A stretch of DNA of 64,000 nt, taken from positions 8,147,605 to 8,211,604 of the forward strand of contig OX442321.1 in NCBI GenBank assembly GCA_949358305.1, written 5' to 3'. Below, piece after piece: positions 34,601 to 52,162 of this stretch. The notes beneath the pieces are model-generated. The model worked only from the letters and a program-made list of their open reading frames with translations. It ran no database searches and was not told the origin of the DNA. Each line of letters opens with the position of its first letter. The first letter of the stretch is position 1. The position numbers and the translations under genes are program-made. The stretch is from Strigamia acuminata (lineage: Eukaryota > Arthropoda > Chilopoda > Geophilomorpha > Linotaeniidae).

Positions 34601-36406
34601 ATGGGATTTTCATCTTTGACGATGTGTTCGTCCAAACTGAGACGAATTTCTTACGTTTTTAAGGCTCGGAGTAATAATTTACCTCTTTTATTAAGGTTTT
34701 ATGGTGTTGAGAATACTGCCATAGCTAATTATTTCAACCGTGATTATGCGGACCAATTGTGCTCCGTGCAGAGTTTAATTCAATTGCCGAAGTTGGATCT
34801 GGTTCGGCCAAAAACGGGAATAAAAAGTACAAATATTTAAATTATTTGCTCTAAGCATGTGTTTTAATCACTGTTTCTCGTATTATAGGTAATTTACCGG
34901 ATGGAAATATACAATTGTTGCCTCGTCTAAAAGTAGCGCGATACCGAAAGCTTGATGAAGTTTTAAGAAAAATTGATTTAAAAATTGAAGATGACGAGAT
35001 GTATAAGAAAGTCTCTGGTTTTATTCCGGGAGAACTGGAACAACGTTATTATAATTTTTTAGACTTGGGATTCAAGGATATTTCTCTCGATCACATTTTA
35101 AGGTAAAAAAAAGCAATAAAAAAATTACATAAATGTAAATGTAAAAATTAATTTTTTCTTTTGTTACAGATTTCACCAAATAATGAAAAAGAAAAGGTTT
35201 TCCATAGAATTTACGTGGGACCCGCTCGAGTCGTTGGTTTCTCATACAGATTCACCCGATACTATGAAGAGAATAATTTTGGAAAAATATCCGGTCGTTT
35301 TGGATGGAAATCTGAGACTACTTCATCGTGTTGTGCTGTTGGAGTATTTAAGATGGAAACTAGAACTCGAAAATGAGAAATTTCTGGGTTTAATCAACAA
35401 ATATCCAGCAGTGGGCAACAAAAGCATAAGTTCGTTGAGAGAAACCATCGAATTATTAACCGACGACTTGGGATTCGCAACAACGAAGGTTTGTATTTCA
35501 TTTATCGTTCCCTAAAATGTTAAAAAACACGAATAAATTTCCTTTCAGATCGTGAGCAACGCGTATTTATTACTCGTTAGCAAGGAAAACGTCATTCAGT
35601 TGCTATCCCGAAAGTGGATTTTTGGTGGGAATCCGAGCCGACGTTTTGTGTCGTCGTTTCCGCGGACTTTGTCGTTTCATTTGGACCGGATTAACGAAAC
35701 GGACGAGTGCTTGAAGGAATTTGGAATTACTCGGGAACAAATCGCGTCTTGCGGACATATTTATTCATTGAAAACGAGCACGTTGCGCGAGAGACTCGAG
35801 TTACTGTCGGAAATGCCGGAAATCAGCCATTTGAAATCCGTTGTTCGGTATCTATACTTGGCGTATTATTACAACAAAGTTAAACATCGACTCGAAATTG
35901 TGAAATACATCAAGTTTAAGAACATCAGCATCGATTTATTGGTTACGTCGAACGAACTTTTTATTCAAAAATTAGATTTGGAAGGATTCCGACACAGGAA
36001 ACACGAAATCGTGAATTTTCTTGCGAAACGGTTGGGAGTGACGACTAAATTCGTTTTCCATCGGATCGATTTCGAGTATTTCTCCGGTCTGACTTTGAAC
36101 GAGAAGAAAATGGAGGAATCGATCGAGTTTTTAAGTAATCGCTTTGAAAAGCGAGAAATCGTCGAGAATTTGTCAGTGGTTTTGTTCGACGTCGATGTGA
36201 TTCGGGAGGAATTGAGAACCGTTAAAAACATCTCTAAAACTAAAGTGAACATGTTGGCGGATTTGAGAGAGAGGTTTGAAAACTCGCTGAAAAAACTTTA
36301 CATGAAACCGTACAAATCCGATTTTGCGACAAAATTCGGTCGTAGAACCGAACTCGACGATGACGAAAAATTATTAAATAAATTTCTCGACTCGGATACA
36401 TCTTAA
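34601..36406 (+). CDS. mTERF-family mitochondrial transcription termination factor, copy 2, 538 aa
   Basis: Tandem paralog starting 122 bp after the stop of copy 1. Exons: 34601-34826, 34889-35102, 35170-35488, 35549-36406; all phases close. First ATG gives MGFSSLTMCSSKLRRISYVF, presequence-like with basic and hydroxylated residues; a second ATG eight codons in is also usable. The helical repeats match copy 1 position by position (QRYYNFLDLGFKDISLDHIL, WDPLESLVSH, LHRVVLLEYLRWKLEL, FPRTLSFHLDRI, ENLSVVLFDVDVI). Sequence divergence is high while gene structure is kept, so the duplication is old. The insect mTTF/mTerf5 pair is the natural candidate; DNA targets are unknown from sequence. Confidence 0.85.
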
Positions 36407-36672
36407 TTTATAGTTTTATTAGTCAATAAAAAGTTGTTCCTCACAAACTTCTATTTATTTATTTATTATATATAAATCACCAAGTACAAAATACTAAATG
36501 CAGACCTATACTTTCGCAATTGATGACTGACTAGAATATCATAAATGAATAAAAAATCTACAAAATATTAATTCACTAAAATAACATTTTAGTTGGATAC
36601 GTTTTATTTTAGGCACTTATTTCATTTTTGGCACTTTTTCTTGGACTATCTATATATTTTGTTTTATATTAT

Positions 36673-38450
<1,778 letters not shown>

Positions 38451-41400
38451 GGGAAGTGATTATAGAAAGTTGGCTGGTTACCCTACAACTCGTCTTTTGA
38501 CCTCTTGGGCTCGGCATGGGCCAATATGAACGTCCCGCGACTGTCAGCGGTTCAGCTCCAGCAGCCAATGGCAGCGCGCCCAACTTTTCCTACATGATCT
38601 GGGGGAGGGGTTCTTAATTAGGACCTGGAATTTCGGCCACGAGAATTTTCATTCTTATTTTCATTGCATTTTTTTTATTCATTTATTTTTTCGTTTTATT
38701 TTTCTTGTTTGGGATTTATCTAGTTTGGTTCGGTACTACGGTACTACGGTGGTTTTATTTAATGAGGTGTCTTAATTGATATTAAGATCAATTTCTTTGA
38801 TTTAACTTGTCTCAATCCAAACTAATCTAATCCAATTGTGGATAAATTTATTGAATTAAATACAATTAAAAATACTTGTGCCAATCAGATTTGATCAGAT
38901 TGTTTTTGGTTTAGATTATTTAACGATTAATTGGATAGAAAAGAGTGGATATACATATCACTTGTTGGTTATTTCACCATTTCACATTTTTCCCTGCACT
39001 GCATTCGTAATTTCTTCATCTTATTTCCTCACTACGCGTCTAAATTTACGAACAAAACGTCATCTCGCGCCATTTATTCAATCATTCATTTATTTATTTT
39101 TAATTTAATTCATTCAAATTATAAGAATCTGCCCTAGAGCATCTTTGGTCCGTTATCGGTCAGTGGGAACGCGCTGTGGGCTCGAGACGCCACGATCAAT
39201 CAAGTGCAGGGCTAGAAATCGGCACGCGCCCGTCGCCACCCCGCTGTAACATCGATGGACAGCGACTGATAAAAACTGCAAGCAGATACAATCACGCGTA
39301 ACACAGCGAAGCCACAACTCAGCCTCCAGGGGCGTGAGAAGGGAAAAAAAGCCCAAAAAACACACCAGGTGCAAAATCAGTTGTAATTACTACTTCGTAC
39401 CTGTCAGATCAAACTCTTTATTAACAGCCCTATTTAGTACCGTGAGATACTTCACCTTTCGTTACTAATAAATCTTTTTTTAAATGTTTTTATTATTTAT
39501 TCTCATGATGGTTGGAGGTCACGTGAGTTGTGTTCACCTTTGACCCCTTACCTCTCGAGTTGGAGTGTGGCGGGGGCGGTTAAAGCAACGTGACATCGAA
39601 TCAAATGCTTGGCGGTAGTGGCCACACTCCCCATCATCGAGAGCGGGTTCCCAGAGCCTTCGGAGAGGAAGTGGCGCCCACTCGCAGAGACCCCGGACGA
39701 TGCTTCTAACTTGTAATTGCCTTTTCAAGTGACATCACCTCCCTCATCCTCCAGAATAATGACAGGACGTGGCATAATGGCTGACACATGTTCAGTTTAA
39801 AGCCGATGTTTGCATGTTTTGTTACATGTTTGATGTTGCCACTTTGATCTCGATCGCGAATTCCGAATACGAACGAAAAACATTTTTTATTTTGTCGACG
39901 AGTAAAATATTTTATTTTTCTATTTTATTCTTGTTTTAAAAATAATTTTATAATAAATTATTTTATCGTCGCGTAAATGGGCGGCTTTGATGTATTCCTC
40001 GTGGTGTTTATGGAATGTGACACGAATTGGCGATGCCAGGGACAATTCATTTATTTATAAAGGATGAAATAAACTAATCGAGTTAGGCCTCAATATGTCA
40101 CCCTACCATTTCTTCCAATATATTAATTCAATTGAATTTTCTTATCTAGTTGAAGTTGAATAAGAATGCGTGATTTCTAATTGAGTTTCATCAAGTCCAA
40201 TATTATCACTTGTACTTGATTGAGATGCAAACTGATTAACACGCGCACTTAAAAATACAAATAAAAACAAAACGAGGCGCCAAATGCATCGATTCCGGCG
40301 TCCACAACTCTCGTTGTAACCTTTAAAACTCAAGTTCAACGCTTTGAATTTTAATTTACTACATTCATTCTACGTCATTCAGCACGCGTGCAAATTCTTT
40401 AATGCAATATGTACACGGAGTTAGGCTTAATACCCGTATTATTGATATCGAGGTTATGCATCCATTAGAATTAAACCAACAAAATGCAACGCCACTGCCA
40501 CCTTAATTATAATAATTCTGACCGGCGAATAATTTCGGTGGCCCGGGATTTCGAGGGCGCGGGGGTGTGAAGGATGATGGTGGGCCCCAGATAATGACAC
40601 TCCTATTAACTAGGCACAAATAGGATGATTGAAGATAATTGAGGAAATAAAAGCGAACAAAAGATGGCGCCTAGACATGACTTGATTGAATAATTGCTGT
40701 TTCACTACTGAGAAAAATAGTGACAAGAGAAGAGGGTCCATATCACATGGATATAAATCACACACGAAAATTAAAGTAAAAGAAAATTGCAATTTTATAT
40801 ATAAATATTTTTTAAAAAAAAACCTGAATTTCAATGCAATAAATAAAAATAAAAAAAATGAATTTTTTAAAATTTTATTTTGGCACTTGTTTTTGTCATT
40901 GTAGTTGTAGTTTCGCACCCTTTCATTGTATAGTAAATTAACAGTATAGGAAAAGACTCGTAAAAGCAGCACCAGCAATCATTTGACTGTATAATTGGCT
41001 TTAGTGGTGACTGGTGTGGTTTTTTTGCTTAAAGCTTAACCCCTCTGTTTGTGATGTGTACACCTTGAGTGAATGGGGTAACCCAACACGCTCTGTTAGC
41101 AAGCAAAAGAGACTTTGGTCGTCAATGAGTTGGGAAATGGAGGGGATCTGGGCAAAGTTTGGAGGGAATGACTGTTGAAAGGCGTGAGGGTTGGAGCCCC
41201 TTTCCGATATTTTAGCTGCTCAATTGCCTGGAATGGCATCGGGTCGGCCTGGACCACCCTCTGGTTTGCCATATTGTTTGGCTCGTCACTTGCCACGTGA
41301 ACGGCCCGCCCTTGCAGTTACGCGTCATAGCGTCCCAAAACCTCATCATGATGCACCGCTGGTTAGGGCGTGGAATCGAATATTGCTCTCCACACGTCAT

Positions 41401-42715
41401 TTTGAAAGAAAAATCAAATTTTTTACTAAAATATATTTAAAAATTGGAGTATAGATCTTTATGACGCACGTTTTTAGACAAAAAATGCACTTTTTAGGCC
41501 AAAATTGTAGATTTTAGATCAAAAATGCAGATTTTAGGCCAAAATCGCAGAAAAATTCACTTTTTAGGCCGAAATAAAATTACCAAAATTTAATTTCGAT
41601 AATTTTCATTAAAAAAATTAATAAAATCATTAAAATAAAAATAAAATCCTTTTTCTATATGCCAGTTTGGTGAGATTAGGTGAGATAGGGTGTTTTTTGG
41701 CTAATTTTTGCAAATTTTTGACTTTTTTTCACGCTTTTTAATTTTTTATTTATTTTTTCCGCGATTTCCGAGTACCAATATGTATTATAAATATAGAAAA
41801 GTATTTTACTTTTATTTTTATTTTAATTTGACACCCACTTTGGATATTTTTCGTTTTTTTGAAAAACCATTTTGTTATTGTCATCATCTGAGTGTCTGAC
41901 CATCGAGTGGTCCCTCAAGCACGACTAAATGTGGACAAAATGATTGTCTCCAAGTATATGGTTTTTTTGTTCACCCTCGACAGGGCTGTCAAGTACCTAG
42001 GGGGAAATCAAACAAAAAAAAACTCCACACACTCTCACACCCCCCTCATCCCCAAGCCCCATCTTAAATAGCACTGTAAGTCTAATCATGAAAATCAATT
42101 TCGACAGATGCGTAACGTTATCTCCGGACCCCTTTGAATCCACAATAATTGATATTCTTTTTGAATCCGGCTCCCGTGACCTGGACTAAACATGGCGCCA
42201 TTCATGTAATGTCATGCGCATCAAGCACGCGTCGTAACGTTTATCTTTCATCAACTGACCTCCTAGGGTTGGGAGGCGGTCCCACGAGGTTCAAATAGCA
42301 TGTTTATTAGCAAAAATAGTTTCCTCCACGGAAATTATTTGCTCGCAATTGTTGATTATTGGATAAAAATAAGAACGTGGCGCGGTGCATTCATTTTGTT
42401 GAACCAAAATGGCAGCGTTATTAGGTCTTTCGCTTTAAATATATTTTTATAAAAATTAATAATAATAATAATAAATATGAAAAAGGACGACTCGAGTCTT
42501 GAAAGTTAAAAGATGAACACAAAAGGTGCATAATAACAAGTGAGTTTTTATTTGTCGAGAAAAAATCGAAAAAAAAATTTGAATTTTTGAATAAATCAGA
42601 AAATGTCACGCATCTATTTAATCTTGTTGTTTATAACTGCCTCGTTAAATGACGTCATGAGCTAACCGCACGCAACCGGTTGACTAGTTCGTATCTATAA
42701 ACCGTATTATTAAAA
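38451..42715. other. 4.3 kb gene-poor region upstream of the homeobox gene
   Basis: No supported gene. The first ~170 bp upstream of the ATG are GC-richer and contain CCAAT-type boxes (gggccaat near 38517, agccaatgg near 38562), a plausible promoter. The rest alternates AT-rich DNA with a few GC-richer islands, for example near 39170-39370 and 41170-41360, that may be enhancers. Around 41460-41580 there are short repeats of a gattttaggccaaaa motif. Confidence 0.45.
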
Positions 42716-44885
42716 ATGGCGCTGCTTGTATTCCCAGCTATGAGAGGAATGATGTGCTGTTCCAGCACTTCTAATTGGTATTCAAACAATTTCAATAGTT
42801 GAATAACGACGTTAATCGATTAAAACTAATAGACAAACCAAATTTATATTTCTCCCCGGAAAAAAATGTTCAAAAAAAAATTATTTGTAAAAAAACAAAA
42901 CGTTTGCATATATTAATTACATTTTTCGTTTAAATTTTAGGTGTTGTTTCGTGCAAAAGCAAACTCATGCAAAATTCAGTTGTGTGGCCTTCAACAGTAG
43001 GAAATTGTTGACCCCCAAGCAGTCCCTGCAGTGCAACTTCGGTCACCGCAGCTTCAGGAACAGCAAAAGTAAATTGTAAATGACATAAATATCAATTAAC
43101 CTTAATTTCATAATTTATTTATTTTAGGGCCTACACGGACCTTTCAAAATCGCCTTGCTCCAATTGTGGACAATGTTGTCATCTCTACACCAATGGGATT
43201 ACGTAGATTAATTAAACCTTTCTGCTTCACCGTTTTGGTTATTAATTTTTTTAAACATTAATTTTACTTAATAGGGTTAGTTAAAATTGTATAATTTAAT
43301 AATTACCTCGCTGCATCTTCGCCAGACATTATTTATTTATTTATTTTGTGTTTTTTGTGAGTAAATTTAAGTTTTTAAATTTCATTTTAGGTAGGTGCAT
43401 GTAGTTTCACCGGGGCCACTATTTGGCAATACGAAAACGTACACAAACAGGTATACGATCGGTGGCAGCGAAATGCGGGGATTTTTCAGAACGAACTCGC
43501 GTTACCTCGGAAGACTGGAGGCTACAGGCGAGAAGTAGAAAAATGAGTGATTGATGTCAAATTAGTGGTTGATTTTTATATTTTTCCTCGTTTTAGATTA
43601 ATAGTTGGTGGAATCGACGTACTGAAGGACAAAAAGTTGCTTTTTCGATAATTGGTTTAAATACTTTGGTCTTCCTATTATGGCGGGTGCCGACCCTCCG
43701 ACCGGTGATGGTCAAATATTTCTGTTCAAATCCAGCCGCGAGTAAGTCAACCAATTATTTTTACAAATGCATCTTTTGCAGGAAATGTGCGTTATTCGCT
43801 TTAAAGAAGTGAAATTTTAAAAATTTAAAAAGTGAATTTTTGGCTCAAAAAGTGAAATATTGCCTTAAAAAGTAAAAATTTTGGCCCAAAAAGTGAATTT
43901 TAAGTCCAAAAGCGACAAATTTTGCTCAAAAAGTGAAAATTTTGGCCCAAAAATGAAATTTTGACCTAAAAAGGGAGATTTTTGGCCTAAAAAGTGAGAT
44001 TTTTGGCCTAAAAAGTGAGATTTTTGGCCTAAAAAGTGAGATTTTTGGCCTAAAAAGTGAGATTTTTGGCCTAAGAAGTGCATTTTCGGTCTAAAAACTT
44101 GATTTATAAAGGTCTACGCTGCGATTTCTGCACATACATTGACTAATATGTGTTTTTTTGTTTGTGACAGAGGCTGTTTGTTGGCCAATGTTATTGTCCA
44201 CGTTCAGTCATTTTTCTCCGTGGCATCTCGCAGCCAACATGTACGTGATGTACACGTTTTCCTCCAGCGTCGTTAACTTCTTAGGCAAAGAACAATTCGT
44301 CGCGTTTTATTTAACGGCCGGAACGTTTTCTTCATTTATTAGTTACGTACACAAGGTGGTTATGCGCGTGCCGAGCATGTCACTGGGAGCCGTAAGTGTC
44401 GCAAAAATTCTAAAAAATCTAAATTTTATAAATTTTACAATTTTGTATTTCTAACCATTGCAGTCTGGTGCAATTATGGGCGTTTTAGCAGCTGTCTGCG
44501 TTCAGATACCAACCGCTAAATTAGCCATTGTTTTCCTACCTTGGTTTACATTCTCGGCCAGTGCAGTAAGAAAATAATCATTAATTTTTAAAAAAAAAAT
44601 TAAAATTTTAATTTTTTTTTTGTTAAAATAGGCATTAAAGGGACTCATTTTATTGGATACGACTGGATTGGTTCTGAGGTGGTCACTGTTTGATCACGCT
44701 GCTCATTTAGGCGGTGCATTGTTTGGAATGTAAGTTAGAATTTAAATGGGAATAACAAAACATTTTTGTGTGATATAATTTTCGTTTTTAGAGGATACAT
44801 GGCTTTTGGAAACGATTTTATATGGAAACGCAGAGAGCCATTGATCAGATGGTGGCACAGCATCAGGAAACGTTCAGAAGAATGA
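42716..44885 (+). CDS. Presenilin-associated rhomboid-like protease, mitochondrial (PARL), 367 aa, 9 exons
   Basis: Intramembrane serine protease of the mitochondrial inner membrane; PARL (rhomboid-7 in flies) cleaves substrates such as PINK1. Exons: 42716-42777, 42941-43068, 43128-43237, 43391-43534, 43597-43741, 44171-44391, 44464-44565, 44632-44729, 44792-44885, phases exact. The N-terminus is rich in Lys/Arg/Ser (mitochondrial import). INSWWNRRTEGQ and HFSPWHLAANMYV match the PARL family. The catalytic Ser sits in MSLGA|SGAIMG at the exon 6/7 junction and the catalytic His in FDHAAHLGGALFG (exon 8), giving the rhomboid Ser-His dyad. Intron 5 contains a 21 bp minisatellite. The gene converges on MCCC1, with only 96 bp between stop codons. 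Confidence 0.95.
43800..44100. repeat. 21 bp minisatellite in PARL intron 5
   Basis: Tandem copies of aaaaagtgagatttttggcct: at least five near-identical units at about 43965-44080, flanked by degenerate copies on the left. Because the unit is a multiple of three, the minus strand stays open over it; this is not a gene. Confidence 0.93.
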
Positions 44886-44981
44886 ATTTAAAAAATTAAA
44901 ATAAATTTAAAATTAAAAAAACGGGAAAAATAAAAAATAAATAGGGTAAGCCATTAATTTTTATTGCCTCTATTTACAAAA

Positions 44982-48241
<3,260 letters not shown>

Positions 48242-48405
48242 GTTGCGATCTTGCGATCAGGGAGCGTGAAACGAGCTGATGACGTCACAATTCTACGTGT
48301 TTTTCTGTTTATTTTTGAGCAGTTGTTATAGCGGGCGGCTGGCTGTTGGTGGCGTGCTGCTTGTTCCTGCTGCTGCTGCTGCTGAGGCCGAAGCGACGCA
48401 TTGAA
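48242..48405. promoter_or_regulatory. Bidirectional promoter interval MCCC1 / ACER3
   Basis: Only 164 bp separates the two divergent ATGs. A CRE-like palindrome tgacgtca lies at about 48280-48287, followed by a CTG-rich stretch (tgctgctgctgctg, 48368-48383). Coordinate expression is possible, but that is inference from arrangement. Confidence 0.55.
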
Positions 48406-50293
48406 ATGGCGCCTGTAATGTCCAATGGCCTTTGGGGTGAACCAACAGCAACCATAGATTGGTGCGAGAAAAATTACGAAGCTACATATTACATAGCAGA
48501 ATTTTGTAAGTTGAGTTGGCTTTTTTGAATTTTTCCGTATTCGAAGAATGAATTCCGGGTAAAACCCCAAACCCCAGGGATTGTCCTTGGCCAAGGTTTT
48601 TGATACTAAAATTGATTATTTTTGGAATATTTTGATTTATTTAATTTTTTTATGGCTTGTTTGTGCAGATTTGAGGAGGGGAAATTTAAATTTTGTATTA
48701 GACGTTCGTTTTCCGAGTGAAAATCGATTAATTCGTCACCAAAAAAGAATTATTTTTTTAAATTTTTAAATGGAAAATTTTTGAGTTTGAACAGCCTTGA
48801 ACCTGGATTGCGTAAAAAAAAACATGCATTTCCCACTGCCTGATCTCACGGTCGTTGTTTCTAAGTATCCTGCAATTTATTCTTCATATCCTAATATAAA
48901 AAAAAGAAGAAAAAAAAACGACAGATTTTCATATAATTATTTATTTTTATTTTTTTTGTTTTGAAAACTCGTTTCAGGGAACACAGTCAGCAACCTCGTA
49001 ATGATAATTCCATCAATGTACGGCGCTTTTATCTGTTGGAAAGATAAAATTGAAACGAGATATTTATTGAGTTTTCTCTGTCTATTCCGTGCGTTTGCTT
49101 ATTGTAAATCAATAAATTTATATACATTAATGGACAATTATTTATTTTACAGTGGTTGGAATTGGTTCTTGGTGTTTTCATATGACTTTAATATATGAAA
49201 TGCAACTATTAGACGAATTACCAATGCTATGGGGCAGTTGTTTGACACTTTTTTGCCTGTAAGTATCACAGAAAATATGAATAGAATTATCATTGCATGC
49301 GACTTGAACTACCTTAAGTCATTTCCCACTCTTTTTCCTTGCTTTTGATTCATTTTTATGTCTAAAAAGTTCATATTTTTACCTAAACCGTCCATTTCTG
49401 CATCTACGAGTTTTATGATGTTTTTTTGTGTAATAAAGACATTTATTTTGATGATATTTCCGAATTTCTAAACTATTTTTTGATTATTTCAGTGATGGTC
49501 TCACTAAACCTCCAAAATCCTCGATAAACAAAATGTTGATAGTGATCTTGCTATGCTACAGTTTTGTTGTTACTTCGGTAAGAAAAGAACGATTAAAAAT
49601 GTAAATAAATGACTAAAAGCCAATTTTATTCCATGTAGGTCTACCTGATTGTGCGATCTCCGATTTTCCACGAGGCAGCGTATGGAATATTAGTGTTTAT
49701 CACTATATTTTTTAACATTTATTTAGCCAGGTGAATAAATGGAGGTGAGTTTATGGGGCCCGAACCATTAGACATGCTCTATTTTATTATTTTACACGTT
49801 GCAGAACTCATCAATGTAACCTCAGAATTTTTTTGATGGGACTATTTTTATATGGATTAGGATTTATTTTGTGGAACATTGATAATATGTTTTGCAAACA
49901 TCTTACGTAAAAAAAAAAAACTATGAGCGATGAGTATTTTTTTGGTGCAGTATTTGTTTAGGCCAAAAAAATGCTAGCGCTTTAAAATAAAATTTAAAAA
50001 AAGGTGAAAAACTGAAGTTTATTTTAAACTTAGGAATCTACGTCTCTACGTACCGTTATTTTTTACACCTCTGACCCAGTTGCATGCTTGGTGGCATTGC
50101 TTTGCAGGTTATGCGAGTTATTTGCAACTCGTTTTGTGGTAAATATTAACAAAAATGGTGAAAAATGCAATTTTTTAAATTGTTTTTTATATTTTTTTCT
50201 TGTAGTTGTCACGCTCGGTTGAAATATCTGAGAATAGACAGCGAAATGAAGTATGGAATTCCGGGGATTTTCGTGGTTCGGAAGAAATTTTAA
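48406..50293 (+). CDS. Alkaline ceramidase (ACER3-type), 262 aa, 8 exons
   Basis: Multi-pass membrane enzyme of ER/Golgi that hydrolyses ceramide to sphingosine and fatty acid. Exons: 48406-48505, 48978-49088, 49153-49258, 49493-49577, 49639-49730, 49805-49906, 50034-50138, 50206-50293, phases exact. Family motifs are all present: [41 protein letters not shown] (zinc-ligand His and Ser region), [21 protein letters not shown] and the C-terminal [11 protein letters not shown] carrying two metal-ligand histidines. Seven hydrophobic segments are spread over the length. ACER3/YPC-like sequences fit better than brain washing/ACER2, judged from the DWCEKNY and MIIP region. The first intron is the longest (472 nt). 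Confidence 0.94.
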
Positions 50294-50725
50294 GTTTACC
50301 TGTGGATGATCAATGATATCTCGGTGGCGAAATTATTTTCGCGATTTTTTTTTTATGTAATTTTATACCAGATCTTCAAGTACTGAAATTTTTTGTTATG
50401 TCAATGTGTTTTGAATAATTATGTGCCTCAATCGATGGACCCTGCGATTGTAAGACATTTCGATTGTAATTTTATTATATTATCCTTATTTTTGGCTCTT
50501 ATTATCAGTTTATATACTTCTATATATCAAAAGACAATTCAAATTGCTCGTTTTAATTTATCTCTAGTCATTACGAATTTACACTTGATTAATTTAAAAT
50601 TTGGTTACAATATTTGGCCACATTTTGCTGTTTTGATAGATATTTTCTGTTTGGTCGAAATTTATTACTGATTTAATGCTTTTTTATCAGAGGTTTATTA
50701 ACTTCGACTTTTGTTGAGTGTTTTT
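50294..50725. other. 3' flank of ACER3
   Basis: AT-rich. A 92-codon open frame occurs (50393-50671) but shows no family feature and probably lies in 3' UTR or spacer. Confidence 0.5.
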
Positions 50726-50925
50726 AATGAAGTTTCAATGATATAATGCCTCTAATAATTTGTCAAATTGATTTATTAAAATTGATTTTTATATTGGGAC
50801 CGAGTGTACTTATTTTGTTGTTTCAAGTGCCAATATTTTTTAAGTTATAACAAGTTCGCCATTGCAGTATAATCGAGTATAATGGTTTCACAAACTGCGT
50901 ATAGATGGCGGCGCGTGCAATCATG
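50726..50925. repeat. Direct duplication, copy 1 (~190 bp)
   Basis: Begins atgaagtttcaatgatata and runs through attgatttttatattgggac, tgttgtttcaagtgc and atggtttcacaaactgcg to the element agatggcggcgcgtgc. The same series appears in the same order at 51945-52135. A short insertion (atcgagtataa) and single-base changes distinguish the copies. Confidence 0.93.
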
Positions 50926-50955
50926 AACCAAGGATAGGATGATGCTGTGATTGAA

Positions 50956-51623
50956 ATGGTACATAACCTAACCAAAAACAACCACACACAACACGAACAA
51001 ATGAAATCAAGGCAACCTAACAATGACAAACATTGGGGCAGATGTAAAGAACATCCGATCGAATTATTAGTTATATTTTGTGTAAGTAAAAAATTTAATT
51101 CAATTGTAATTATTGTCGTTGCATTTGGCGGTTTTGTGTAGCGGGCTTTGGAGATGGATTTTTGTAGTTCAAGTTGGTTTTTTTTAGACTAAATTTAAAT
51201 TATTTATAAATTGAAATTTTAGATAAAAAAAATTGAATTTTTAGACCCAGGTGTTCGGCAGGATACTCCCTATACTGTACTTTCACTGATAATGTAATAA
51301 TTTTTTTTTTTTTAGTTTATGCTGAATTCGAAAATGATTTCGGAATTATAGAAGAACAACTGGGAAACATAAATGCAGAATTTGAAGGAAATCCGGATTT
51401 TAACATAAACAATGAAGAAGCACCACTACCACCACCAGCAACATTTAACAACTTGCTCAAAATCACCACCTGGTTTATATATTACTATCAGCATCCTTAT
51501 GGAGCTGATGTGATAAAATTCATTGTGGAAAGTGATGACTTAACGCTCGAAAACATTACATTTTTGAGCGATTATTATATCTTGTTGAAAAGGATGGTTG
51601 TGGAAAACCGGTTTATTTTCTAA
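50956..51623 (+). CDS. Possible two-exon orphan gene between the duplication copies
   Basis: Not recognised. Proposed exon 1 is 50956-51079 (MVHNLTKNNHTQH...; a second in-frame ATG at 51001) and exon 2 is 51316-51623, after a long T-rich tract ending in TTTAG. Exon 2 keeps an open frame of ~101 codons with protein-like composition: an acidic stretch (AEFENDFGIIEEQLGNINAE), a Pro run (APLPPPATF), then WFIYYYQHPYGADVIKF and TFLSDYYILLKRMVV. Joining exon 1 in frame needs donor GTGTAAG. The neighbouring GTAAGT donor, 2 nt downstream, would instead end the protein a dozen residues into exon 2. It could be a young gene, a captured fragment or a mobile-element remnant. The promoter may come from duplication copy 1. 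Confidence 0.35.
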
Positions 51624-51944
51624 CGAATTGCTTGGTAATACATAGATACAATTTCTTATATTTCGCATTTTCGTTTTCATTTTTTTTAACTTTTCAGTTG
51701 TTTCGATATGACAATTCGTTGTAATCTGTTTATTCCGAACGTGAGTTATCGACTATTTGGAGATGGTTACGTTGGGCCATTCACCGTTTGCTCCCATTGT
51801 AGGACTTATTTACGTTTTGTACGGGTTTTTTTTATTTTTTTTTATTTTTTATATTTATATTATTTTTTATATTTTAGGAATTAAATGGAGATCCAACGGG
51901 ATTCATATACCTATAATTCTTCACACTATTTTTATTTTTTTTAA

Positions 51945-52135
51945 ATGAAGTTTCAATGATATAATTAATGCCTCTAATAATTTGTCAAATTGATTTATTA
52001 AAATTGATTTTTATATTGGGACCGAGTGTGTTCTCATTTTGTTGTTTCAAGTGCAAATATTTTTGAAGTTCGCCATGTGCAGTATAATGGTTTCACAAAC
52101 TGCGTGTAGATGGCGGCGCGTGCCATCAACAAGAT
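51945..52135. repeat. Direct duplication, copy 2, overlapping the MIPEP promoter/5' UTR
   Basis: Second copy of the segment at 50726-50925. It ends about 27 bp before the MIPEP ATG and includes agatggcggcgcgtgc, a YY1-type AAGATGGCGGC-like element. Copy 2 therefore very likely contains the MIPEP transcription start, and copy 1 a displaced promoter. Confidence 0.9.
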
Positions 52136-52162
52136 GGTGGTGCAGCTGTGAAAACTATAAAC

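Noticed and set aside
40142-40339. Minus-strand 65-codon frame with a hydrophobic stretch
   Set aside because: No splice context, no family feature, and it lies in AT-rich upstream DNA; expected by chance.
40610-40978. 122-codon minus-strand frame rich in Phe/Leu/Lys
   Set aside because: Composition follows poly-A/poly-T runs; a low-complexity artefact.
43865-44083. Minus-strand open frame of repeated FLGQKSH units
   Set aside because: Product of the 21 bp tandem repeat within a PARL intron; no start context or homology.
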